Both the position numbers and the translations under genes were made by a program. The notes under the pieces were generated by a model, which worked only from the letters and a program-made list of their open reading frames with translations, did no database searches and was not told the origin of the DNA. Below are positions 22,414-31,905 of a stretch of 64,000 nt of DNA, one piece after another; positions within the stretch are counted from its first letter, which is position 1; every line of letters begins with the position of its first letter. The DNA comes from Setophaga petechia (taxonomy: Eukaryota; Chordata; Aves; Passeriformes; Parulidae): the NCBI GenBank assembly GCA_024362935.1, contig JANCRA010000014.1, forward strand, positions 1-64,000, read 5' to 3'.

Positions 22414-25400
22414 CGTGCTCCTAAGAATGCACAGCTCCTCGGGCCGCACGCTTCGGGCACGCTCGCAGACCGAGGCCGTCGTCACAGGGGGTGCCTGGGC
22501 TAAGAGGAGAGGAGGTGATTTGGCAGAGCTGAAACCTGAGTGCACCCTCGCTCCTCCCCCCTACTTTCCTGACTCACCACACCTCTTTGGCCGTTGCTGA
22601 AGGCTTCCCTGGTGGCACCTTTAAATAGACAAGGCAGAGGCTTCATCCCCGAGTCCCGGGATACTTCTGCAGGGATCCTGAGAGCGGCAAACCCCGCTTC
22701 CTGACTGGGGCTTGCTGTACTGCGAGTGGATTGCCTAAAGGGCAGAAACAGAGGCTTAGAGTGTCACCAGAAAGTGAGACTTGAGCAAAAACAACTGCTT
22801 CTGTATGCTACTCAATGCTCACCTCACCTTGACCGCTGACATCCAGCTTTGCTTCCTAAAAAGAAAAAGAATAGTGCTGTAACAGAGTCACACTTTAAAC
22901 CCCTCCTGCAGAGACAAAGAGTGACTAACCTGCTCAGGGGCCTACCTCACCCAGGACGGCTGGATGGATTTTGCCCTGGATTTGATCCTGCTGTGTCTGA
23001 AAGAAAGTGAGGACAAAATTCAAAGGGCTGCAGGATAACTACACATCTCCAAACATCTTGTGTCTATCTAGAAATATCACCTAGAGGCCAAGTACACCCC
23101 ACATCAAAAACTTCAAGTCCCCAGGACTCATCCTACTGCACCGGGCTGTGCAGCAGGGCAGACCAGTGCCGGCACAAATGTGTGCTGACACCCGTGACAC
23201 AGGAAGCACAGGACATGACAGACAACGGGGACAGAACACAGACAGAAATATCCTGGCAAGGAAAACGCCTGCAAGGACTCAGATGACCGAGGCAAAACTG
23301 CTCCTTGGCTGATGCCAGGCTTTCTGGCAGGACCCTCAAAAGCCTAAGGTAAAAGACATGAAATATCCAGACAACACATAATACACAAAAGACAAGTGAC
23401 ACGAGACACACCGGGACTGGTCTGCCCTGCACACCTCAGCACTGTGAGCAAAAGTGAGACTTGCCTTTCAGGAGGCCTAAGGGGCCACTTCTTGGCTACC
23501 TTCAACTCCAGAGCTAATTCAAACCCTCCCTCCCCACCCTGTGAATCCCAACCCAGCACCCCGCTTTCATCCCCTCTGTGGGTCACAGCCCTCCACTTAT
23601 CTCTCATACTCCTTGGGATGCTGCTCTCAGGTGCAAAAAAAGGCCACCTCGTCACCTGGGAAAGTCCTGCCGGCACCAGGCTGTTGTCTCTCAGACAGCT
23701 ACAGGAAAGCAAACCAAACATCAGAGCCTGACCTTGGCACCACATCGGCCAAAACCCCACCAGTCTGCTACTCACCGTGCTCCTAAGAATGCCCAGCTGC
23801 TGGGGCCGCACGCTTCGGGCACGCTCGCAGACCGAGGCCGTCGTCACAGGGGGTGCCTGGTCTAAGAGGAGAGGAGGTGATTTGGCAGAGCTGAAACCTC
23901 AGTGCACCCTCGCTCCTCCCCCCTACTTTCCTGACTCACCACACCTCTTTGGCCGTTGCTGAAGGCTTCCCTGGTGACACCTTTAAATAGACAAGGCAGA
24001 GGCTTCATCCCCGAGTCCCGGGATACTTCTGCAGGGATCCTGAGAGCGGCAAACCCCGCTTCCTGACTGGGGCTTGCTGTACTGCGAGTGGATTGCCTAA
24101 AGGGCAGAAACAGAGGCTTAGAGTGTCACCAGAAAGTGAGACTTGAGCAAAAACAACTGCTTCTGTATGCTACTCAATGCTCACCTCACCCACCCTCACC
24201 TTGACCGCTGACATCCAGCTTTGCTTCCTAAAAAGAAAAAGAACAGTGCTGTAACAGAGTCACACTTTAAACCCCTCCTGCAGAGACAAAGAGTGACTGA
24301 CCTGCTCGGGGGCACCTCCTCACCTGGGATGGCTGGATGGATTCTGCCCTGGATTTGATCCTGCTGTGTCTGAAAGAAAGTGAGGACAAAATTCAAAGGG
24401 CTGCAGGATAACTACACATCTCCAAACATCTTGTGTCTATCTAGAAATATCACCTAGAGGCCAAGAACACCCCACATCAAAAACTTCAAGTCCCCAGGAC
24501 TCGTCCTACTGCACCAGGCTGTGCAGCAGGGCAGACCAGCGCCGGCACAAATGTGTGCTGACACCCGTGACACAGGAAGCACAGGACATGACAGACAACG
24601 GGGACACAACACAGACAGAAATATCCTGGCAAGGAAAACGCCTGCAAGGACTCAGATGACCGAGGCAAAACTGCTGCTGGGCTTCCTAGCAGGACCCTCA
24701 AAGGCCTAAGGTAAAAGACATGACACGTCCAAACAACACATAACACACAAAAGACAAGTGACACGAGACACACCGGGACTGTTCTGCCCTGCACACCTCA
24801 GCACTGTGAGCAAAAGTGAGACTTGCCTTTCAGGAGGCCTAAGAGGCCACTTCTTGGCTACCTTCAAGTCCAGAGCTAATTCAAACCCTCCCTCCCCACC
24901 CTGTGAGTCACAACCCAGCACCCCGCTTTCATCCCCTCTGTGGGTCACAGCCCTCCACTTATCTCTCAGACTTCTTGCGATGCTGCTCTCAGGTGCAAAA
25001 AAAGGCCACCTCGTCACCTGGGAAAGTCCTGCTGGCACCAGGCTGTTCTCTCTCAGACAGCTACAGGAAAGAATACCAAACATCAGAGCCTGACCTTGGC
25101 ACCACATCGGCCAAAACCCCACCAGTCTGCTACTCACCGTGCTCCTAAGAATGCCCAGCTGCTGGGGCCGCACGCTTCGGGCACGCTCGCAGACCGAGGC
25201 CGTCGTCACAGGGGGTGCCTGGTCTAAGAGGAGAGGAGGTGATTTGGCAGAGCTGAAACCTGAGTGCACCCTCGCTCCTCCCCCCTACTTTCCTGACTCA
25301 CCACACCTCTTTGGCCGTTGCTGAAGGCTTCCCTGGTGACACCTTTAAATAGACAAGGCAGAGGCTTCATCCCCGAGTCCCGGGATACTTCTGCAGGGCT

Positions 25401-26507
25401 CCTGAGAGCGGCAAACCCGGCCCGTCGGCCGCTTGCTGACTGGGGCTTGCTGTACTGCGAGTGGATTGCCTAAAGGGCAGAAACAGAGGCTTAGAGTTGC
25501 AACAGAAAGTGAGACTTGAGCAAAAACAACTGCTTCTGTATGCTACTCAATGCTCACCTCACCCACCCTCACCTTGACCGCTGACATCCAGCTTTACTTC
25601 CTAAAAAGAAAAAGAACAGTGCTGTAACAGAGTCACACTTTAAACCCCTCCTGCAGAGACAAAGAGCGACTGACCTGCTCAGGGGCCTACCTCACCCAGG
25701 ACGGCTGGATGGATTTTGCCCTGGATTTGATCCTGCTGTGTCTGAAAGAAAGTGAGGACAAAATTCAAAGGGCTGCAAGATAACTACACATCTCCAAACA
25801 TCTTGTGTCTATCTAGGAATATCACCTAGAGGCCAAGTACACCCCACATCAAAAACTTCAAGTCCCCAGGACTCGTCCTACTGCACCAGGCTGTGCAGCA
25901 GGGCAGACCAGCGCCGGCACAAATGTGCGCTGACACCCGTGACACAGGAAACACAAGACATGACAGACAACGGGGACACAACACAGACAGAAATATCCTG
26001 GCAAGGAAAAGGCCTGCAAGGACTCAGATGACCGAGGCAAAACTGCTGCTTGGCTGATGCCAGGCTTTCTGGCAGGACCCTCAAAACCCTAAGGTAAAAG
26101 ACATGAAATATCCAGACAACATATAATACACAAAAGACAAGTGACACGAGACACACCGGGACTGGTCTGCCCTGCACACCTCAGCGCTGTGATCCAAAGT
26201 GAGACTTTCCTTTGATGGGGCCTAAGGGGCCGCTTCATGGACACCCCCCACCTCCAAAGCTGACTCAAAAACCCCTCCCAGTAATTCCCCAACCAGCACC
26301 CCACTTTCATCCCCTCTGTGGGTCACAGCCCTCCACTTATCTCTCAGACTTCTTGCGATGCTGCTCTCAGGTGCAAAAAAAGGCCACCTGGGAAAGTCCT
26401 GCTGGCAGCAGGCTGTTGTCTCTCAGACAGCTACAGGAAAGAAAACCAAACATCAGAGCATGACCTTGGCACCACATCGGCCAAAAGCCCACAAGTCTGC
26501 TACTCAC
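22414..26507 (-). repeat. Array A: three 1,362-1,370-bp units
   Basis: Unit starts 22414, 23776 and 25138, with the next register mark at 26508. They equal the 834-bp backbone plus about 528 bp holding three more exon types: 46 nt (25696-25741), 28 nt (25573-25600) and 157-168 nt (22578-22734; 25302-25469). The 86-nt exon replacing the 61/67-nt type is at 22414-22499, 23776-23861 and 25138-25223. The larger exon has an 11-nt length difference between copies (157 against 168), which changes the frame. The first two copies are closer to each other than to the third in that exon. Confidence 0.85.
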
Positions 26508-28953
26508 CGTGCTCCTAAGAATGCCCGGCACCTCCTATCCCTCCGCCACAGATGGAATGCACCTGCACCTGAAAGAAAGTCAGAACACGTGTCAAACATC
26601 TGCAGGATAACTCAAAAGCTGCAAACACCTTCTATCAATCGAGGAACAGCATCTAGAGTCCAACTACACCCCACATCACAAAGTCCAAGTCCCCAGAACT
26701 CGTCCTATTGCAGCAGGCTATGTGGCACAGCAGAGCAGCTCTGGCACAAATGTGTGCAGGCACCCGTGACACAGAACGTGACAAACAGGGGGACATTAGA
26801 CAGGACACATTATGCTTGTGCTGAGGGCCTCAAGGGGAAAAAGCAAAAGGGACCCCAAAGACACACTAGGTAACACGGTACACTGGACAACACCACACAG
26901 ACCGGAACTGTTCTGCGCTGCCCGCCTGAAAGCTGCCATCAAAAGTAGAGCCTGTCCCTTCAGCTGTCCTAAGAGGCCCCTTGGAGAAGATGGCTTTTCC
27001 CTCTGCTGATTTTTAAATCTTTCCCAACAACTCCCAACCCGCTACTCTCCCATCATCCCATCTCCAGGCCGTGGCCCCCAACTTATCTTTTGGATGATTG
27101 GTGATGTGGATCCACGTTGCACCTGAAATGAGCCTGGCTCGGAGGGCCCCGTGATGGCCTGTTAGCCTCTCCATCAGCTACAATAAAGAAAACCAAAACC
27201 AAAGTATGAGTACAGAGTTATGTGGGCCAAACCCCAGCAAGCCAGCTACTTGCCCTCTCCTGAGTGAGCCTGGCTCCTTCAGGCTCCAGCCTCATCCTGA
27301 TTGCAAGGGTGCAGCCTTCATTAGGAGTGGCACCTGGGTTAGAGAAAAGCAAAGCTAAAAGGCATCCCTGTGAGTGCAGTGGATGACCTTGTGTGCTCTA
27401 AGATATGGGAATGCCTCTGCTATGCTTCTGAAAAGCCTTGTGTTGGGGAGCCCTCAAATAAACACCCTTCCCCTCCCTGCTGCCTTCAAACTCCCCCCCA
27501 GCAATAACTTCTAACTGGATACTTGCTCACCCTCCTAATCACTATCCTCAACTCACCTGAAGCCCCAATCTCAAATATCATCTCCAACACAGGGCAGATG
27601 CCTCTTGTGACAAGATGAATCTGCTGAAAAAACGTTGTGCTTAACACAACCTAGATTCTCTGGAAGCTGCGCTCCTGCCAAAAAAAAAAAAAAAAAAAAA
27701 AAAAAGCAGAACAAAACCAGAAATTACAAATGCACTTTACCACCCCTAAATACAAAAACCAAAATTGTGAACTTAAATACTCCCTGTATTCCATGCTCTT
27801 TTCTTCAGTCTCTTCCAAGCCTCTGCTGCTTTAGATGCCCAGAAACACCTGCTGAAAACAAGCTGGGATAAACTGAAAGAGCCTCTTCACTGAAATGAAA
27901 GGAGAGCACTTTCCCCAGCACATCCCAGAGAGGGAATGAAGCCCCTCAGCAAAAGCTGGGGTTAATATACCCCTGATTGTGCCCGCCTCTCCTTCCCATG
28001 ATGCCCGGGACAAGGGAGGGGGCTGATCCCACCAGGTATAAAAACCCTCAGAGCGGCTGCAGCTGTTTGGCTCCTCTGACTCAAGTTCAAAGGGAGTAAA
28101 GGGTTTGTTAGAGAAGAAAGCTCTACAGAAAAGTAACAGCGCTTTCTTTTTTGCAACAGCTATTTGGAGCAGAACAACAGAAAACTGGTAAGATATAAAA
28201 CTTTGTGTTTAGATAGCATAGTTAGATAAATCGGGTATTTGGGTGATTTGCTGTTAAGGTATATAATTATTCTGTGTTTAACAAAACCCATCCAATAAAT
28301 TAACACCCAAAATTCCAGCAGCTGAGCTGGCCTTACCAAATCTCTCAAGTTAAGTTAGGATATCCCTCCCTTCCTATCCCCCTCCCTCCCTCCCTTCTTC
28401 TCCAGAGCTGGTTTTATTAGCACATTTCAATCAATCCCAAGCCTGCAATGATGCACTCTCACTTGAAGGAAGGGGATAAATCTGCAAAGGTCACTAAATC
28501 CATAAAAGCACGTCCTCATTGCTGCAATACTCACCAGCCCATCCGGCCAAGATCAGAGCTCTCTGCCCACCCAGGAGATGGTAACTAGCAGGGAACTTTC
28601 TCCCACTCTCCAGCACAGACCTGTCAAGGCAGAGAGAAGTTTACAGACACCGGGAGGTGGCGGGACGGCACGGGTGACCGGCCTCACCTCCAAAGCCAGC
28701 GGCAGAAACGGCGGCGAGCGCCGGGATCCCGCTCCGCCTCCTGCGCCGCCTGCCCGCCGCCCCGCCGGGGTTGTCCGGCCCGCGCGGTCGATTCCAGCGC
28801 CCGGAAAGGGGCGTGCGCGGGCTCGGGGGGTGCAGCCCTGTTCCGACGCTGCTCGCCCGCCCCACGCCCGCTGCCCCCGGCCCGCCGAGCGCTGCGACCG
28901 CGCCTCTGCCGCCCGCCGAAACCGGCCCCGCCGCGGACATTGTTCTTAGCCAT
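25367..28953 (-). CDS. Predicted 11-exon gene, unknown function (~291 aa)
   Basis: Exons joined on the minus strand: 28688-28953, 28535-28620, 27849-27889, 27557-27623, 27254-27333, 27123-27177, 26508-26568, 26388-26430, 25696-25741, 25573-25600, and 25469 down to a TGA at 25369-25367. All junctions keep one open frame. The start MAKNNVRGG lies in a strong context (gacacgATGG) inside a CpG island. The first ~90 residues are Arg/Gly-rich and the rest has no domain I recognise. Odd points: a GC-AG intron after 27254 (GAGAGG|gcaagt), a weak donor at 27849 (CAG|gtgttt), and a stop that is not in the last exon of the array, so the message could be subject to NMD. I chose boundaries by hand; the frame could be fortuitous in this stop-poor strand. 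Confidence 0.4.
26508..28350 (-). repeat. Right-end module of array A (duplicated at 62.2-64.0 kb)
   Basis: Holds the middle exons of the predicted gene (26508-26568, 27123-27177, 27254-27333, 27557-27623, 27849-27889). A run of about 27 T on the minus strand near 27,680-27,706 precedes 'ggcag' and offers an alternative acceptor upstream of the 27557-27623 exon; that extension meets a stop in the frame entering from the previous exon. The corresponding module at the window's right edge is offset by about 35.78 kb and has the same exon borders. Confidence 0.8.
28037..28187 (+). promoter_or_regulatory. TATA box and possible rightward first exon
   Basis: On the + strand TATAAAAA at 28037-28044 lies about 30 bp before 'gcggctgcagctg'. 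A donor AAAACTG|gtaagat follows at 28187/28188, so a first exon of about 120 nt is possible, antisense to the predicted minus-strand gene. GGGGTTAATATACCCC near 27,958 is a short palindrome upstream. In the duplicate near 63.8-63.97 kb the TATA is TCTAAAAG and the donor is GATAAG, so both signals are absent there. A retroviral-LTR-like promoter is another reading, but no LTR ends were found. Confidence 0.4.
28351..28534. repeat. Internally deleted copy of the 35-37 kb sequence
   Basis: 'cctccctccctcccttcttctcc ... cacatttcaatcaatccc ... cctgcaatgatgcac' matches 35,190-35,255 and 51,260-51,345. 'ggataaatctgcaaaggtcactaaat' matches 37,098-37,125. The two parts are adjacent here but about 1.8 kb apart at 35-37 kb, where CR1 fragments lie between them. 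Either an insertion occurred there or a deletion here. Confidence 0.7.
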
Positions 28954-29200
28954 CGTGTCCCTTTGCACCCCTGAACGTCCTTCCCCCGTGCGCAGCATTT
29001 ACAGAAACGGCCCCGCCCGCCGCTCGCTCCCGCCCCTCGCTCGGCAGCCGCGTCCCTCCCCTGCCCCCGGAAAGCAGCGGCGAGGGGCAGGGGGCTAGCT
29101 CGGGGAGGCTGCAGTACTACTTTCTGGCCACAGGGCGGCAGACCTACCGGGCTCTGCGATTTTCTCGCCCATTTCGCCACCATCTTCAGAAGGTCGAAGA
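28650..29200 (-). promoter_or_regulatory. CpG island at the head of the predicted array A gene
   Basis: Very high GC with frequent CpG, covering predicted exon 1 (28688-28953) and its upstream sequence. A CTCF-like GGCCACAGGGCGGCAGAC lies at 29126-29143. A minus-strand donor GGGGGCG|gtgagtcc near 29,223 suggests an untranslated exon further upstream. It is placed to drive transcription leftward through array A. No TATA is evident; dispersed CpG-island initiation is the usual behaviour of such regions. Confidence 0.5.
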
Positions 29201-29640
29201 AAGTCCGAGACATTCGGGACTCACCGCCCCCAAGATGGCGGCCACGAGAGGCCCTCCCAGCAGCGAGAGGCGTTTTCCCCCGATGCGTGGCGGAAACCCG
29301 ACAAAATACGCAGCCCCGCGGCGCCGCTGAGCCCACAGCCCCTGACGGGTACGCTTGAAACACCACAGAAAACGCCGCCGGAGCCGCGCCGGCGTCGGTG
29401 TTCCGCCACTCCCAAGATGGCGGCCGCTCGGCTGCCTGTCGCTGCGCGGCTGCAGTACCGCGCTCTGCCCACAAGGTGGCAGCACTGCCGCGCGCTTCGG
29501 AGCTGCGGGCAGAAAAAACCGGCAGAAATGAACGGGGGCGATCCCCCCCCCCCCCCCGCCAAAAACTCCTCCGAAATAAATGCGCCAAAAAAACCGGGAA
29601 GAAGAAAAAAACCATCCCTCCTCTAAGCGAAAGGATAAAA
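29201..29640 (+). promoter_or_regulatory. CpG module copy 1 (YY1- and CTCF-like motifs)
   Basis: CAAGATGGCGGC occurs at about 29,234 and at 29,413. CCCACAAGGTGGCAGCAC at 29468-29485 is a good CTCF-like site, followed by a C-run of about 16. The same module recurs at 47,455-47,960, in part at 51,345-51,500, and more distantly at 41,240-41,870. It always ends in 'aaataaatgc...' and runs into the AT-rich satellite. It could be a bidirectional promoter with the island to its left. Confidence 0.6.
29417..29626 (+). CDS. Small ORF starting inside the YY1 motif (69 aa), doubtful
   Basis: The ATG of AAGATGGCGGC opens a frame beginning MAAARLPVAARLQYRALPTR that reads through the CTCF-like site and ends after a Pro/Lys-rich part. 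The equivalent ATGs at 47726 and 41749 also open frames (52 and 37 codons) beginning MAAPRL and MAAAPRL; both of those end in PLK. Conservation of the start may only reflect conservation of the YY1 motif. No known domain. Confidence 0.2.
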   Translation: MAAARLPVAARLQYRALPTRWQHCRALRSCGQKKPAEMNGGDPPPPPAKNSSEINAPKKPGRRKKPSLL

Positions 29641-31620
29641 AAACCAAAATCAATCCCCAACAATTGCTTTGAAAAATATTTAGATATTTTAAAAATATTT
29701 TTTCATAATAATATTCACATTTCCATTTATGTTCTTTGATGTATAATGTCTATTTATACGTTTCTACTTTTAAATAAATTTATTTTCTATATTACATCTA
29801 TTCCTATTACTGAGATTTCTTTCTATATTTTTATACATATTTTTACATGTTCATTATATATTTCGGCGTTAATTTTTACTTCCGTATCACTTATAGTATT
29901 TCAAATAAAACCTCTGCATCTACCCAAATAAAACCCAAAATGGACCCCTTTGTTTTCAACTGTATTCAAATTTTTTTTAAAAATAAATATTTATATTTAA
30001 ATTTATATTTAAAACGCATATTTATGTATGTTTATTTTTACATTTATAATTTCCCATTTCTTTAAACATTTTTATTCTATTTTACATCTGTTCCTATTAG
30101 TTCTATTTTTTATATATTTTCATTCATATCTTCATATATTTATTTTTATTTCTGTGTTAAGATTTTTACTTTTGCAACACGAAAATTATTTAAAATAAAA
30201 CCCTTGCCTCTACCCAAATTAAAGCCAAAAAGAACCCCTTTCCTTTCAACTATATTTAAATATTTTTAAGTGGTATTTTTCAGATTCATCTTCACATTTT
30301 CCTTTTAAATGTATTCTAATGTATACCGTTATTTGTATTCCATATTAAATCGCTTCCTATTATTTATATTTACTTATATTTTTTACAGATATATATATCT
30401 ATCTTGATTATATATCTCATATTTAGAAATACAGAACAGCAATAATCTATATTCATATTATTTGAAATGAAAACCCTGCCTCTAACTCAATAAGAACAAA
30501 AAAAAAAAAAACCCAACCCTTTCTCTTAAAAAGTATTTAAATAGATTTTATCCTTACGTTTTCATATTTCTACTCACATTTATATTTATCATGTACATTA
30601 ATGGATATGGCTTACTTATACATTTACCTTTATTAACGTCAATTTATAAATACATTTATATTCTGTATTACGTCTATTTCAAGTTCTTAGTTAGACACAT
30701 TTAAACATATCTTTACATATTGATTATATATTTCTGTGTTAAGATTTTGACTTCTGTAACACTTCTATTATTTAAAATCAAACCCCTGCCTCTACTGAAA
30801 TAAAAGCCCAAAAATTCCCTTTCTTTTAAACGATATTTACATATTTTTATATTTATATTCCCATTTATAATTTCTATTGCCGTATAATGCCATTTACATT
30901 CTATACTACAACTCTTCGTATTACTCACATATGTTTAAATTTATATTCATAGTTTAGTCATTTCTCTTTATATATTTTTTATATATTTCTATCTTAAGAG
31001 TCACATTTTTATTATACTTAGATGATTTAAAATAAAACCCCTGCCTCTAACCAAATAAAAACCAAAGACACCCCTTTATTTAAGCCATATTTAAAATGCT
31101 AAAAATAATTTTATTTTTCCTAATTCTCTTCACATTTACACTTATAATTTTTATTTCTATTTAAATATATATATTAGGAAGAATACCTTTTGAGATAAAA
31201 ATAGATCTGTTATTTTTATATTACATATTACTTTCACTTATATTTATAATAAATATTTATAGATATTGGTGTATATATATTATATATTTGTATATTTGTA
31301 CTCCTATTTTATATTATTTATCTTTATATCATTTATTAAAAAACCCCAGCCTTTAACCTAATAAAAACCAAAAATTCCCCAAGTTATTTTAACTATGTTG
31401 AAATATTTTTATATTTAAAATCTATATTAATATATCTTTGTATTTATATATAATAGACTATCATTTTTATGTCTTTTCTGTTGCAATAATATACTGTATA
31501 TAAAGTTTTATGTATTTATGTATTTTTTTCTATATTTACATTTACTACTATAATTTTATATTTATTTAAAATTCATATTTATTTCTATTTTCATCTATAC
31601 ATTAGACCATATCAATTCAT
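29641..31620. repeat. AT-rich satellite, 2.2-kb higher-order copy A
   Basis: Strongly AT-rich (tatttatattta). About 287-bp monomers are marked by 'cctgcctctaaccaaataaaaacc'-like words at 29911, 30201, 30473, 30782, 31038 and 31344 (spacing 256-309). Six or more diverged monomers plus the following less AT-rich segment make one 2.2-kb unit. Copy B is offset by 2,204 bp. Frames inside are shadows. Confidence 0.9.
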
Positions 31621-31905
31621 TAAACCCAACACATCAGAACCACAGAGATCCTGTACCTTCCTCAGCACCAGTACACAGCACACGCTCGTCCCATCGCAGC
31701 GGGTCGGAACAAAACCTGTTTCTGTTGCTGATGGAACAAAGATCCCACAACACCGAACCCTCATAAAAACACAAATCAATCTAACTGTAAATAAATTTCA
31801 GATCCCACTAGAACTAGCCCCAAACCTCCGTACATGCTCATCATAAACTTCCTCCTAGACCAATATCTCAAAAACCCAAACAACTCAAATGCACATTGAA
31901 AATGA
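31621..31905. repeat. Less AT-rich end segment of the 2.2-kb unit
   Basis: 'cccaacacatcagaaccaca' to 'acattgaaaatgacataa' recurs nearly unchanged at 33,830-34,120 and 49,890-50,180. It looks more uniform between copies than the AT-rich monomers do. No exon or promoter was recognised. Confidence 0.8.

Larger units (their letters stand above)
17441..28350 (-). repeat. Array A: tandem units with minus-strand spliced-exon architecture
   Basis: About 11 kb built of repeated blocks. Every block carries, on the minus strand, acceptors with long pyrimidine tracts (ctttctttcag, tctcttttaatctag, tttctttcctgtag, tctttttctttttag) and donors (CACG|gtgagtag, CCG|gtgagg, CAG|gtgacg, AAG|gtgagg). The + strand shows no matching set. 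The repeated donor GGAGCACG|gtgagtagc ends exons at 19076, 19912, 20746, 21580, 22414, 23776, 25138 and 26508, which sets the unit register. The right end is a distinct single-copy-like module (26,508-28,350) duplicated at 62.2-64.0 kb. Confidence 0.85.

Noticed and set aside
28000..28200. Endogenous retrovirus LTR
   Set aside because: There is a TATA box and donor, but no TG...CA ends, polypurine tract, primer-binding site or gag/pol-like frame nearby.
28641..29663. 340-codon minus-strand frame across the CpG island
   Set aside because: It is a different frame from the predicted exon 1 and ignores the splice signals; GC-rich DNA has few stops. The two cannot both be right, and the spliced model has more support.
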